This document shows, in pieces, positions 1-11,629 of a DNA stretch of 64,000 nucleotides; the stretch's first letter is position 1, and the number at the start of each line of letters is the position of its first letter. The DNA lies in the NCBI RefSeq assembly GCF_033807715.1, contig NC_084601.1:18282690-18346689 (forward strand). Reading direction: 5' to 3'. The DNA is from Cololabis saira. Taxonomy: Eukaryota > Chordata > Actinopteri > Beloniformes > Belonidae. The notes beneath the pieces are model-generated. The model was not told the origin of the DNA. It saw only the letters and a program-made list of their open reading frames with translations, and ran no database searches. Both the position numbers and the translations under genes were made by a program.

Positions 1-2790
1 TAAGTGACTCATAAGGACCGTGTGGAAAAATAAATTTTAATATTTTCAATGGACTAGTAACCAAGGCAACTTTGAAAAGATCCAAGCCCAAGAATAAAAC
101 AAAGTGAGTAAAAAAGGTTCCTCAAAGGTTGAAGAGTTGGTGGTTCTTGTGACGGAGGGTTTCACATGCACACACACATTTCACATCATTAAGCAAGACT
201 CCAACATTTAAAGTGACATTAATGCTTCTTTTTGAAATCTTGGTGCATAATTGAACATTCAACTTAAAAAAACGAATGTACTTTTGAACAAAATGCAACA
301 GAAAAGAAATTACAGTCTACAGTAACCCATTTTTTGCATCAATTAATAGGTTGAGATTATAAATGATGGGGTAAGTTTTATTCGTCTGAAAAAATGTAAT
401 ACATAAAAGTCCAGGAGCAAATGTCAGTAATAAAACTGATTTCAACACTGGAATGGGCTTTCAGCAAATATTTGGTGTGAAACATGATAACATTATTAAG
501 GCGCCACATCTCAGAAGTATCTGCTGCTTGGTGTTGTGTATTTTGGGCTCAAGTGATGTATCACATTTCTGAAACTTTTACCTCAACTACATAAAACTGA
601 ATTACCCATTTCCTCATAATAGCTTTTTTTTTCTCTCATTGCTGGTTCCATGAAGATAAGACAGGCTGCTGGCTGTGTGCACCTTATTGCCTTTTTTTTT
701 TTTTTCAACGCACTGGACGTGTTTAGTGCAGTGATGTTTTTAATGTTGGATAACGTTTGTTGTCCCAAAGACTTTGGTTGTAACTTCTTTTAGTTTTTCC
801 CCTTAACAAAGATTTCAGTTTGCCATCTTTGGGTATTCTGTACTTGAAAATGTCCAAACTGACATGTTTGACACGACCAGTCAAGCAACTGCATCCTTAC
901 TGTATATATGCAGCAGCAGGTTCTGTGTGACGTACTGTAAATGGCACTATCATACGAAGCATGGAAAGTTCTTCATGTGTATCCACATTTTGCTGATTTT
1001 GTTCGAACCCTTGGACTTGTCCATGGTCTTGATTACCGGTTAAGATGAGCACGATACCCATATGGGTTATATATTACAGTAAAGATGCCCTGGATTGGAG
1101 GCTTTTGGCTGTTATTTCCCAAACCATCATGGTCAGTCAGTCAGTCAGTTTATATTTATGGTATTCATGGTCAGCATCCTGATGATCTTTGTGGAAGACA
1201 TACAACAAAAGCTGCAACATTATTCTTCCAGTATAAATAGAGTGACTGCAATGAAAACACTTGAAAAATCCTTTTTAGAAAATCAGGCTGATTGATTATT
1301 TATGAAATTATCTCCGCTCACGAGAAAGGAAATGGAAATGGCTTTGTGGAAGACTTGATGTTAAATTATATGACTTGCCTGACCGGACAGTTTTGTGCTC
1401 CAGACCATGCCACTGATTTGTTTTACCTGCCGATGATGACAGAATGGAGGAGAGCGATCTGGAGGAGGGCAGGAATAAAAGAGGCGGGGATGATAGCCTA
1501 ATGGAGTGGATGAGCAATTGCATGTGTGAGTCATGATGAAGGGGTGGCAGTCATTTGATGAATGGATGATAGTGGGTGGAATGATGAGACGAGTAGCCTT
1601 TAAAGCTACATTGTCTGTTGGAGATTCATTTTATTTACTCCATGTCCTCCTAAAAGAGCTCCTTGCCTGACTTCTGTCATATCCATATTTCCTGTCTTTC
1701 AGCTTTTAGTTCTCACTTCACATCTTTAATGCCATGCTTACTCTTCTCTTCCTTTCTGTATAGTTTTCTCTTCTTATATCATCTCCTTGCCTCCTCCCCT
1801 TTCTCATCTTCTCTCCTAACATCTGCCTCTTGCGCTGCCTCCATTTACCAGACTTTGCCCACTATACTTCCTTGCCTTACTGTGACCTCTATCTCCCATC
1901 CCCCACTCTCCCATACCAATAATAACCTTTCCATCACTCCAACACTTTTCCCCTCTGTGTTTTCCTACCTCTTTTACATGGAGCGGTCTCTTGCCTCCTC
2001 TCCGCAGCTCTCTTTCTCTTGTAAGCGGGGCAGGTGGCAGTGAGTACACGCTTTCAGTGGGACATGCCTGTGCTCAGATTTAAATAGATAATGGCAGAGC
2101 CTAGTGCTTGTTGGGCCCCTTGAATAATGCAAGAGCTCCTGAAGGCATTGTTGCCAGGCATCACTGATGGTGACATGCATAAACCAGCTCACAAGCTTGC
2201 AATATTGATACCTTGCGCGAAAAAGGGACTTCCTCTTTCTCCTATATACTGGCTTTTTACTTTACAATTAAAGTTGGCTTTTATTGTAAAGTTTATTGTC
2301 CCCTCGAGACAAGCAGACGTTTTACATGCTTTACCGAAGGGTCATGAATGATGAATCCGTTTCTCCATATTTTGTAACAAAGCTCTAGTATAGTACCCAA
2401 AGGAATTGTAATGTTTGCCCACGAGGAGCGGAGAGGGAACTGTTATGTCATTGCTACTGAGCCTGGAGAAAAAGGTTTTTTGATATTTCAGTGGACAAAT
2501 TAGACTCATACATCACATAAAAAAAAAGTATTTTCTCTTCATGGTTCTGGACTCATAAAAATCTGCATTGTCTGAAAATTTCAGAAAATCATTTTAAAAC
2601 AGGCATTTGCAAGACTGCGTATCACCACTACACCCCTAAGCTCTTTCTTTAATGTATTATACAATCTCTTTGACATGAAACAAGAGTCATGGTCTCTGAG
2701 TTCAATTTTGGGGGGCATATTTAAGTCTTGTTTAGATTGAAGGTGCTTTTAGATTGGATCCCGCTATTATTAAGGGATGATGAACACATG
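1..2790. other. Unique non-coding sequence, no gene recognised
   Basis: Nothing here resembles a protein domain on either strand. Short homopolymer T runs lie near 621-635 and 693-707, and a GTCA tetranucleotide repeat of about four copies lies at 1132-1149. The open frames have no domain-like composition. A pyrimidine-rich segment inside it is listed separately. Confidence 0.6.
1660..2035 (+). repeat. Pyrimidine-rich low-complexity tract
   Basis: The plus strand is strongly C/T-biased with many TCT, CCT and CTC triplets. The bias removes most stop codons and explains the 126-codon open frame at 1663-2043, which has a Ser/Leu/Phe/Pro composition and no recognisable domain. I treat it as non-coding. 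Confidence 0.55.
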
Positions 2791-2799
2791 TTTAACCCG

Positions 2800-3114
2800 C
2801 GTTGGCAATGTAAATGCAAGGCGTGTTATTTGTCACCTCGAGCCTGAAGGCGAGTTGAGGAAAAGGAAGGCGAGTCAAGAGGCATTATCCACGAAAGATA
2901 AAGTAATCTGTGTGGGCGTGTAGAATGAGGTATTGTCCCAACATCAGCAGGGTAATGTGCGCTGTGAGGACGATGGACGAACATCGGAACGACCCGCGGT
3001 TAAGACGACCCTCGGAGGCGAGTTATCTTTGGGGCAGCTCAACACGCCACCCCGCGTTGGTCAGTGTAAAAGGGGCACATGACACGCTAGATCCGCACAT
3101 TAAACGCAGGGTAT
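2800..3114 (+). mobile_element. PIF/Harbinger-like non-autonomous copy (deletion derivative)
   Basis: This segment matches the reverse complement of 36068-36733 in two blocks. The first block (about 2806-2955) matches 36733-36580, including the run CAATGTAAATGC and a shared ATTATCC stretch. The second block (about 2990-3114) matches 36200-36090, including AGTGTAAAAGGGGC. The part between, which carries a Myb-like exon in the other copy, is missing here. Two subterminal copies of a CGCGTTGG motif followed by a TGTAAA run lie near 2798 and 3050. Exact ends and target duplication could not be fixed. Assignment to PIF/Harbinger rests on the Myb-like exon of the sister copy. Confidence 0.6.
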
Positions 3115-3242
3115 TCCTGTTAGTCCACGTTTGTATCCACTGATCAGCCACAACATAAAACCCCTGACAGGTATCGTCAGAAAACATGGCTCGGCTGGGT
3201 AAAACTTGCCTCTTGGCATCCATATGAATACAGTATTCCTTC

Positions 3243-3800
3243 CAGGGTTTCCGTTGTCCGGTAATTGCCGGACTTTGTCCGGTAAAATATGCCGAAGTCC
3301 GGTATTTTATAATCTCTCCGGTCAAAATGTCCAGTGAAAATACTCACTGGTGCTGCGGGACTAGAGTCCCCGGGAGTACCGCGGAGGGACACACCGAGCC
3401 TCGGTGCCGGGAGGAAGCGGAGCTGCGGCGCCGATATCCACGTGTGCGTTGATTTATGGTTCTGCGTCGCACCGACGCAGAGCCTACGGCGTAGAGTACG
3501 CGTCGCCGCGTACCTTACGCCGTAGGTTACGCGCAACGCAAGCTTCTGCAATATTTATTTATTTTTTGAAGTTCGCTCGCGAGTCAATTGACGGGACTTA
3601 TTTTATTTTAAATACCCTGTTTTTCAATAAAAATACTATTAAATGACTTGCATTGATATCGTACTACTGCATATGATTTATTTTTAACCTCAATACATTC
3701 ATATATAGCCTATGTGACCGGAATTTCAAACATTTGTCCGGTAAATTGAAACCCTGCCGGTTACATTGTCCGGTGCCAATTTTTTCTAGCGGAAACACTG
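3243..3800. mobile_element. Non-autonomous hAT element, 558 bp, 8-bp TSD
   Basis: The left end reads CAGGGTTTCCG and the right end, reverse-complemented, CAGTGTTTCCG, which is a typical hAT terminal motif. Both sides are flanked by the identical octamer ATTCCTTC (3235-3242 and 3801-3808), the 8-bp target duplication expected of hAT transposition. Subterminal regions are rich in the motif TCCGGT in both orientations. No transposase frame survives. The interior carries a half copy of a palindromic Harbinger-like MITE (3449-3540). Confidence 0.85.
3449..3540 (+). mobile_element. Truncated palindromic Harbinger-like MITE nested in hAT
   Basis: The segment begins GATTTATGGTTCTGCGTCG and continues with alternating CCTACGGCGTA and ACGCCGTAGG motifs, as in the complete copy at 28176-28316 and the copy at 48864-48990. 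The right end (the CCATAAATCAGCC part) is missing, so this is a partial copy. It lies inside the hAT at 3243-3800 and is either a later, then truncated, insertion or was carried along by the hAT. Confidence 0.6.
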
Positions 3801-3808
3801 ATTCCTTC

Positions 3809-4407
3809 CATTTTCAACACCCTCCTAGAGTTCTTTGCAGCTTAATCACACCTTCCAACGTGACAAAAATATTTCCTCCACAGTAAAGCTGCCTCCCCCA
3901 GCAGGTCAGCAGAGGGTCCCTCAATAATTTCTTTGGAAGCACTGAAAGAACACAAAACAGTCTTTTGGGACCTGGAACTTGTGCCAGGATGTGTTGCTAA
4001 CATCTCAGTAACAGAATATCTGAGAGTGTCCTTTTTCCAGAGCCTGAGTGGACAGAGCTGCTTTGGGAGCACAAGGAGGACCTATTCAATAATAAGTGAG
4101 TAATTATGGTATGGCTCATTGGCGTTTATGGCCCAGTAACAGCTTCTTACGTGGCCAGCCTGTCCTTGTGCACTGTCATTGCTACCCTGCGTTTCCCGAC
4201 TTCTTGGTTCTGTTGGATGTCCTTGTGTGTGATGCATTTTCTGCCCAGTAAAGGACATTTTTGCTATTCCTTCCTCCCTGAAAGGCTGTAAGTTGCTCCA
4301 GGAACACAGAGTCTTGGTTTAAACTGCTTCAGGTAGAAGGTTCGGTTTCAAACGTGCTGGCTTAAATCTTTCTATCATGAGGTTCTTTTTCGAGTCAATA
4401 GAGATGC
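3809..4407. other. Unique non-coding spacer
   Basis: The stretch between two hAT elements contains no recognisable gene, repeat or structured element. The short open frames at 3842-4072 and 4106-4291 have no domain-like features. Confidence 0.5.
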
Positions 4408-4415
4408 GTGAGTTA

Positions 4416-5454
4416 TAGGGGTGTAACAATATATCGTACCACGAAATTTCGCGATACAAAAACGTCACAATACGTGTCGTGGAGGTGACAAAGTGTATCG
4501 CGATATTGTGTTATTAATATTAATCTATTGTGTTGACTAGAAACGCGCATCCGACCGCGACCACGGCCGCGACCGCATCTCGACCCGCGGACCAAAATCT
4601 TACTACGCTCAGAAGAAACTAGTACCATTTTGCGATCCCGTTTTGAGCTCTGAACCTTTACTTATGTAAGGCTGGTGTAGAGTTAAGCCTTACCTTATTA
4701 AATTAAACCTTTTTCGGGTCGTGAGTAGGATAAACACGCGGGCAACTTCTGCTGAGCTCCAGTCAGTGTACTTTAAAGTCCGCTCAACAGCGTAGGATTT
4801 TAGAGCATCAACACAGCACCTAGTGCTGTATCACTCCGCCCAATCTAAAACATATTAACAACTACAGATAAACTGACTAGTGTCATTATAGTCCCTGATT
4901 TACATCAGAATATAAAGAATATATTTATAAAATAATGAACCCTGAATTACCAAAATAAACTTCTTAACAAAAATAAATCTCCTCTTACACTTATAAGGTG
5001 AGCATGAATCAATCTTTTTTATGATGTAAAATTGTATGTATTTACTTTTATTTATTTATTTAATTTTAATTGTTAAATTAGAAAGAAAAAAGTCAAATCA
5101 TACATGAGAGAAACTATTCAGTTTGTGGCAAAATATTTTTACTTGTATGAAACTGAAGATGCATAATGCAAACCTGACATTTACTTTTAGTTCAGTTTGT
5201 GGAAAATGGTTGGCCTGACTTTCTCTTTAAAACTTAAACAGTTATAAAGCATTACAAACTGTAACAAAAGGGCAAACACACAGCATTGTTTTGTATTTTG
5301 TGTCTTTCAAATAAAAGACAATTTTTTCCAGTCATATGTTCCTCATTCAAGGTTGTTAAAAAAATATTGCTATAATATCGTATCGTATCGTTATCGTGAC
5401 CTCAATATCGTGTATCGTACCGTATCGTGAGATTAGTGTATCGTTACACCCCTA
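4416..5454 (+). mobile_element. Non-autonomous hAT element, 1039 bp, 8-bp TSD
   Basis: The termini are inverted: TAGGGGTGTAAC at the left and GTTACACCCCTA at the right. Identical octamers GTGAGTTA flank it (4408-4415 and 5455-5462). The subterminal regions carry many ATCG/TATCG motifs (CGATACAAAAACG on one side, ATCGTATCGTATCG on the other). The interior is AT-rich and has no transposase frame. An inverted, internally deleted sister copy is at 44739-45007. Confidence 0.88.
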
Positions 5455-5551
5455 GTGAGTTAGTTGGTCGACTTGCACTGCATTTGCTTCGGGTGTGAGT
5501 TTCCACCATTGTCCACATCTATGTTTTAGTCCTCCAACGTGTCCAATATGT

Positions 5552-5620
5552 AACCTGCCCCTCACCTAGTTTCAGCTGGGATAGGTTCAAGTGAGTGTAG
5601 AAAAAGGATGCATGTATTGA
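5552..5620 (+). repeat. Fragment of a common fish interspersed repeat
   Basis: The sequence ACCTGCCCCTCACC followed by CAGCTGGGATAGG and a GTAGAAAAAGGATG tail resembles the widespread teleost repeat whose consensus ends in a TAGAAAATGGATGG-type tail. Part of the consensus between these blocks is missing. Identification is from memory of the motif. Confidence 0.45.
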
Positions 5621-8171
5621 ATTGCAAAAACATGTATCATTCGATTTGGCTGTTATGAAAGTAAATGTGCTAATTCTGATGTGGAATTAGTCCTTTAAAT
5701 CAATCTGCTGTGTGAAATTAGTCAAAAGAGCACGACAAACAAATAGGAAAGTTGGAGGATGGGAGCCACATGCCAATCTCTACGGAAGTCAGGATTCTTA
5801 AATTATAGAAAATTAAATGTTGCAGGTTTGTACTCCATAGAAACCAATGAGGAACTTAGCTGTTACTTAGGCTGTTATAAAAACTTAATTATAGACATGA
5901 TTGTTCAGCTGTGTCCCTTTCTCACGCACTGATGACTATCAGTGTTAGTCATTCTGTCATGATCATTACTCCTCTGAAGTGGGAGCCTGCTCGTCTCATC
6001 TGAGATTGGCTGCTTCAGAATATCCAGGCACGATTTGTAATGCCTGTTGTCAGTTCGGGGGATGAAAGAAACAAAACGGGATGCACATAGCTTTATTAAG
6101 CGTGACTGGCAATTGTGAAGAAAGTGGGACTTCTTTTGCTTTGCTGTCCTTTCTTGGTTTTTATAATTTGGGAAATGCCTGGGAAAAAAAAGTATTTTAA
6201 ATGAGGCAATAACAGGAACTGTAAAAAAAACAAAAAACATGTCATTGTTACCTGGCATCCATGCTGCTAGCTATGCACAGGTGCTTGAGGAAAGAAGATG
6301 AAATGAAGATTGAAGTTTTTTGTGTTATTTTCTTCTCTGGCTTGTTATTTCTTTTTTTCAGCAATGCTTTTTCCTGGAGGGTGCATCTTAGTCTTCAAGT
6401 ACACAGGGTTTTGTCCCTCAGGGGAGCATTTTGAGCGTAGCTGCCTTCAGCTGCCTGTCAGAGAGAAACTGGAGAGTAGGAGAGTGGAGACAAAAATGGA
6501 GGACAGGTAGCCACTAGACAGTTTGATGATTGGGGTGCTGAGTCACACGACGCTAGGATGACAAGATTGCTGATTTGCAACAAGGAGGAGGGGAAAAAAA
6601 GAAGGAAAGGAAGACAAAGGGACTGCCTAAATTAGAGTTTGTAGTTGTAAAGTCTCATTGGGCTTGTTCCTCCTTTAGTGCGTTGCTCACAAAAGCAGGC
6701 GCATGTGCAAAATATCTCTTTTTCAGTTTCCCTTCTCCTGCTGTCTCTCCCTGCGGGGGGTCTGTCTTTGAGTCTGTAAGGTAGATGAGGCATAAATCCT
6801 TCCATATATCTTGCCATCCATCAAAGGTGTGATACAGTGAGCGCAAGAGTGTCGACTGTCGGCGGCGTTCTCTCCAGAAGCTGACAAATAGGAGGCCTAA
6901 AAGCTGCACTCTTACATCTCCAACAATAACGTGTGGCTCGGGCATCATGTTGTGTGTGTGTGTGTGTGTGTGTTGATGGGATTTATCATTGTGCCACATG
7001 TTCTCCATGTGCATGTGAGCAGAAATGTCAGTGGCACATTAGCACTTTTCCAGCACGCTACTGCCAGGTCCATCACAGTGATGCTTGGGTGATAGGGCTC
7101 CTCAGAAATAACTGTGACAATGGAGAGTGTCATTTTAAGGACATTTTGTGCATCACAAATGTAATTTAAAAAAAACACCATAATAATGTAAGTTTTACAT
7201 TTTTAAAGAGCTAGGAACTTTGGAAAGATTGAGACGCTTTAATTAAAATGTGGCAAATTTTACAAAAGCATTAAAAGTAATTTGATTAATATTCTTCACC
7301 TGACCTGATTCACCAAAACAATAGAATTCATGTATTTTTTACAACCTGACTGAGTGAAGAAGTTGTATACATTGATTGATACAGTGAATATTAGTGCTGG
7401 AATGCATATCGACATTTTCTATATGGATTGTGCATAAATTGAGCTCTGAAATTAAATCAAAACTTACATTTAAATCAACAACTGTAGTATAAAGAATAAA
7501 ACTCACCTGAAACTCATTAAGTGTTTGGTTGATGGTTTTCAAGACACATGCTGAGTGGTTAGCCTACACTAATAATCCTGATTAATTACAGTGGAGCCTG
7601 TAGACTGGTTATGTATTATAAACATAAATAAATCAAATGTATCATCAACATGAACAACATTTAGCCCAGAAATTCATATGTTTAAATCGTGTTACATTTT
7701 ACTTTAAAATATGGCATATTTTGTCAGACTATGGTTTCAAAACTATAGTTGTACGTTTGTTTTGAGAAAGCCTAAAAGTTTGTAATGAATTTCCAGAAAA
7801 CAAACCCAAACAATATGTCATATATCTAAAGTCACATCAGACACACGCCATCCCAGAGGGGGTTAGGCCTGACTCCAGCTCCCTCCCTCATTTTCCCCCT
7901 CAAGTACTTTAAGTGAAAAACAAAACAAAACTAAAATGTGTTCAAATGATTACACATACTCTGTAAAATACATTTTGATGTCAAAAAGAACACAAAAAAA
8001 ACTTTACTTATTAATTTAGCACGGATCTATCACTTACTTGTGCCTTTGTGAACCAGTTGGATCATCTGTTGTAAATGGTTTATTCCAGCCAGCACAAGTT
8101 ATATGAATATTTACATAAATATCAAAACATTTAACATAGTTCATGGACAAAGCTATTTTAAGCTTTTTTTT
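5621..8171. other. Unique non-coding sequence
   Basis: No gene or transposon is recognised. The only simple repeat is a short (TG)n at 6951-6973. Local A/T richness rises from about 7170 to 8170. The open frames overlapping the (TG)n are repeat-driven. Confidence 0.5.
6951..6973 (+). repeat. (TG)n microsatellite
   Basis: About 11 uninterrupted TG units are directly visible. Confidence 0.95.
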
Positions 8172-9484
8172 TTTTAGATTAATATGCTACAAAATGTGAG
8201 CAGATCTTCATCACATAACGTTACAATAATAGGCTAAATGTGCTTAAGTTCATAACCTGTGAGAAATCCAATTTCCTCATATCTCTACAAGAAGAATTAA
8301 GAGAATCCTTGCTGAACCTGCTTTAGCAGCAATAACGTCAAACAAGCGCCTCCAGCAGCTCCGGATCAGACCCGCACAACATTCACGAGAAATTTTGGAC
8401 CAAGGTTTACATAACTGCCTCTGCTCAGACAAATCTGGAGGATGTCTGGTGTGAACGTCCTTCTTAAGGTCATTCCACGGCATCTCCATGGGGTCACGGT
8501 CAGGGCTCTGACCAGACCCCTCCGAAAAAGCAGATTTTCTCTTTCAGAAGAAGTTCTTTGGTTGAATTAGTTGACAGATGGGGGTCATTGTCCTGCTGCA
8601 TTATCTAACTTCCACTAACCTTCAACTGAAACTGCAGTATCCTGGAGAATATTTTGGTATCTGTGGTCCTGAGGCTGCAAAGCGAGATTAAATCATGATG
8701 CTTCCTCCTCCATACTTTACTAGTGAGATGATATATATTTGTAAGCTGTTGCCACACATAGTGCTAAGTGCTCTTCCAGTTCAATTAGTGTCATAAGTCC
8801 ACTGAATATTTTCTCAGTTTAGTTCGCCAATGCGCTCTTTGGGAAACTTCAGAAGTGCAGCAACGTGTTTTGGGCAATGGAACCCCCCACGGTACTGCAG
8901 ACATAAGAACTAATGTACTTGACCTTTTAGCAGTCACTCGTGGGATCATTTCTATGTCATCGAGGAAGCAGAATTTTGCCTTTGGCCTCATCATGCTGCA
9001 CACCTTCTGAAATGAGTACATAGTACTGAAATGTCTCCGTTCATGAATACTAAGTGTGGACTGATGGATACCTGAAATCTTTGAGATTTCTTTGCATCCA
9101 TTTCCTTAAGCAGATCAGCTGCTCTTGAAAAAAGACATTCCGACTTCTGTAGATGTTTCCAATGAACTTGTGTCTTTTACAAATCAAAGTATCTCTACAT
9201 AACACATCCAAACATATTTCATTGATTAGACTCCTAATGTGCAATTTATGTACTTTATTTGGCTTTTCTTAAATAATTAGTCTATGGGTTTGATTCCTTT
9301 TACCACCAGTACTGTGACTGCTTGATGCATCCTTGATAAAGAACGAGCACATTTTTATCATTTTGAGCATATTGTGCGTATCTGTTTTTGCGATTTAGAT
9401 GGATATCACACCACATTTTATGGCAAACTAATGCAGGAAACCGGATAATTCCAAGAAGTTCACTTACTTTTTCTTGCCGTTGTA
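8172..9484 (-). mobile_element. Decayed Tc1-like DNA transposon (minus orientation)
   Basis: Read on the minus strand, the element starts with an end that closely resembles the Tc1-type terminal sequence GCAAGAAAAAGTATGTGAAC (here ACGGCAAGAAAAAGTAAGTG, ending at 9484). It continues through a non-coding leader, a scrambled transposase reading region and a C-terminal block (8285-8505) that still reads as Tc1 transposase. A stretch near 8190-8215 matches the inner part of the terminal repeat (GATGAAGATCTGCTCACATT). The far 3' end is not recognisable, so the boundary at 8172 is approximate. Many indels and stops indicate an old, inactive copy. Confidence 0.75.
8285..9140 (-). pseudogene. Tc1-like transposase pseudogene
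   Basis: This encoded the DDE transposase of the element around it. The clearest part is a continuous minus-strand frame at about 8285-8505. It reads QSPDRDPMEMPWNDLKK, then HTRHPPDLSEQRQ, then CAGLIRSCWRRLFDVIAAKA, which follows the C-terminal pattern of Tc1 transposases (SPDLNPIE-type motif, then CAGLI-type and VIAAKGG-type blocks). The glutamate of the third catalytic position is kept in DPME. Upstream of this block (8510-9140) the nucleotide pattern still follows a Tc1 gene: the complement of GGGTCATTGTCCTGCTGCAT gives a QQDNDP-like stretch, and the complement of GTGGACTGATGGATACC is the N-terminal helix-turn-helix area. The frame there is broken repeatedly. No functional protein is expected. 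Confidence 0.72.
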
Positions 9485-10535
9485 AATACAAAAAGCCCTA
9501 TTACACTGTGTGTGTTCTTGTCACTGTCTAGGCGACAGCTTCCCCAATGTGTTAATAAGTTTAGAGTTGTTGATTTTTCTGAAAATAGTCTTGGCTGCTG
9601 CATTTATGTAACTCCTCGGCAGCAAGCTCATTCAGTCATAGTAATCCTCCCGCACCAGCAGAGCAGCACTCTCCATGTTATCAGTGATTTGCTCCTTCCC
9701 AAGGCTTTTTTTCTCTCTCTCTCTCTGTGTGTCTGGTGTGATTTACCTTCTCGCCAGTTATTCCACTGAAGCCCGGAAGGGACAGCTTGTGGTTTCAGAT
9801 TTTATCACCTAGACTCTGGATAGTCGCAGACTTCATCCTCCATGAAGTGTTTATCACAGACATAAGTGCTGCCTTTTCTAACTGTAAAGTTTGCTGCCTT
9901 ATTGTGTTCTTAAGCTTCTTGAGACCAAAGTCCAGGTTTTTTATTCCATAGAGAAACTTTAACATGACATATATAGCCTACAATTGTTGTTCTTTTTGGT
10001 TAGGAATGCTACACACACCGGACTTCTTTCAGGCTCAGCTTAACTTACAACCAGCCCAGGAACTGGTCTCTGTTGACATTTTGTGAAGTAATTCTCATAA
10101 TAAGGGCCAATCTAAAGGGTCAATAATCAAGATGAAAAGCGAGTGTGTGCTGAGCTGCGAGCACATTTGAAAAGTGAAGCTCACGTTCACAACAACCTTG
10201 CTCTGTAATATGTTTGCTGAAATGGCCCAAATCCTGAGAGAACTACAGAACTTTCTAAGCACTGGAAAGTGTACTTTGCAAATATGTAGTTGAGGATTAG
10301 AATCTCCTTCCCAAAACCGATCAATAACTTAACATAAACCAACACAAACAAACAAATTCTGTGTTTAAAAACGAAAAAAAAAAAAATCTCTAACAAATCT
10401 GATCCCCCTCAACCCTGTCTGTGCGCTTGCTCAACATGGCACACGATTACTAGTCTCTACAGTCGCTTTTAGAGGCATTGATTGTTTTCTGGAAGCTTTA
10501 TCCTAGGCTACTACACAGAGATCATGAACTTTCAT
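9485..10535. other. Unique non-coding sequence
   Basis: No gene or repeat is recognised apart from short CT/GT-rich runs near 9712-9735 and an A run near 10374-10386. Confidence 0.5.
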
Positions 10536-10740
10536 TAAATTCAATTCATTTTCTTAAAATATATTTTCTATTATTATACAAGTTGTCTCAACAATGGCAG
10601 GTAAAAACTCCCCTAGTGAGAGAAAAGCCTTAAGCCAAACAGTGGCAAAGAAAAACCTTGCCACTGTTTGGCAGGGAGGGTAGAAACCTTGAGCAGGACC
10701 TGGCTCATAAGGGGGGGGGTGGGGGGAACTTGGTGGGACT
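10536..10740 (-). repeat. LINE-tail-type interspersed repeat, minus orientation
   Basis: The segment starts AATTCAATTCATTTTCTTA and contains AAGTTGTCTC, then CAATGGCAGGTAAAAACTCC, CAAACAGTGGCAAAG and AGAAACCTTGAGCAGGACC. These blocks are the reverse complement of the fish repeat at 60382-60546 and its usual 5' continuation. About 60 bases between the GTTGTCTC and AACAATGGC blocks, present at 60382-60546, are deleted here. The exact clade is not certain. A LINE 3' end or a SINE sharing that tail is likely. Confidence 0.6.
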
Positions 10741-10935
10741 AGCTGTTGTTTCTTTTTTTTTGGCACACTAATAATACATGCTGTTACCTGTTTAACAATC
10801 GTTAAGACATACTGGTTTTGCACCACCCTAGTATTACCTCAGCACTTGCAGTAATTCAAGAATGACATTCCCACGGCCGTGTTTTACGCTGCCCATTTGC
10901 ACTGGATAAGCAAAGTCTGTGAGGTGTATGTTTTC

Positions 10936-11036
10936 TTTTAGATACTTTATTGATCCCCATGGGTAAATTTGGGGCTCTGCTTTTAACCCTAGTTACACAA
11001 GGAGCAGTGGGCTGCCATTTTATTCCCGGCGCCCTT
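10936..11036 (-). repeat. LINE 3'-end-like fragment, minus orientation
   Basis: TTTAGATACTTTATTGATCC followed by CCATGGGTAAATT is the complement of the common fish LINE tail motif AATTTCCC-GGGGATCAATAAAGT. Farther in, ACACAAGGAGCAGTGGGCTG is another block often seen in fish LINE-derived repeats. A related tail is at 15521-15555. Confidence 0.5.
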
Positions 11037-11470
11037 TTAATTGTTGTCAAGCCTTTGTGTTTTTAAAACAATTACAATTTAATTGACATAGAAATTGGAT
11101 TTCAGAAGTGTCTTATTTCAACTAGAATTCAGTGACAACGCGTTACATTTTGACAGGTGGTAAAACCTGAAAATGAAGTATAAGCCCATGTGGTAAGAGA
11201 TTATATTTTTGCCAAAGATATCATGTCGTAAGTACTTTTTACTTTACAAGTCATAGTTGTGTCTTTATTCGCACTGGATTAAACTCACTGACGTCTTCCA
11301 TAACTATTACAGATTACAGCACGTCCCCATATAATAGTAGTCCTGTGCAAATAGGGCATAAGTGAGTTGTGACTAGTGACTTGAGATTGGTGGGCGCTCA
11401 AATGACTTTCATTTCAGCAAAGTGGATTTCTGATTGCTCGTATTAGATATCCAAGCGTGTATGTGGTTAC

Positions 11471-11629
11471 GAAATAGAAATTCCTGCGGTCAGAACATTG
11501 TGCTGCCTGCTTAGGATTTAGGTGCAAATTCAAACCATTTGCACAGCAGTTACAGGTGTATTTGGTATACATTTGCACCTAAATTCTAAGCAGACAGCAA
11601 AATGTTCTGAGTGCAAGAATTTGTATTTT
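11471..11629. repeat. Foldback element, about 57-bp arms
   Basis: The left arm (11471-11527) and right arm (11572-11629) are imperfect reverse complements around a 44-base centre. The innermost 37 bases (from AGAACATTG to GGTGCAAA on the left) pair with only about three mismatches. The outer part, from GAAATAGAAATTCCTG, pairs less well. It has no open frame. It could be a short foldback MITE or a degenerate palindromic transposon. A precursor of a small RNA is possible but unproven. Confidence 0.65.
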
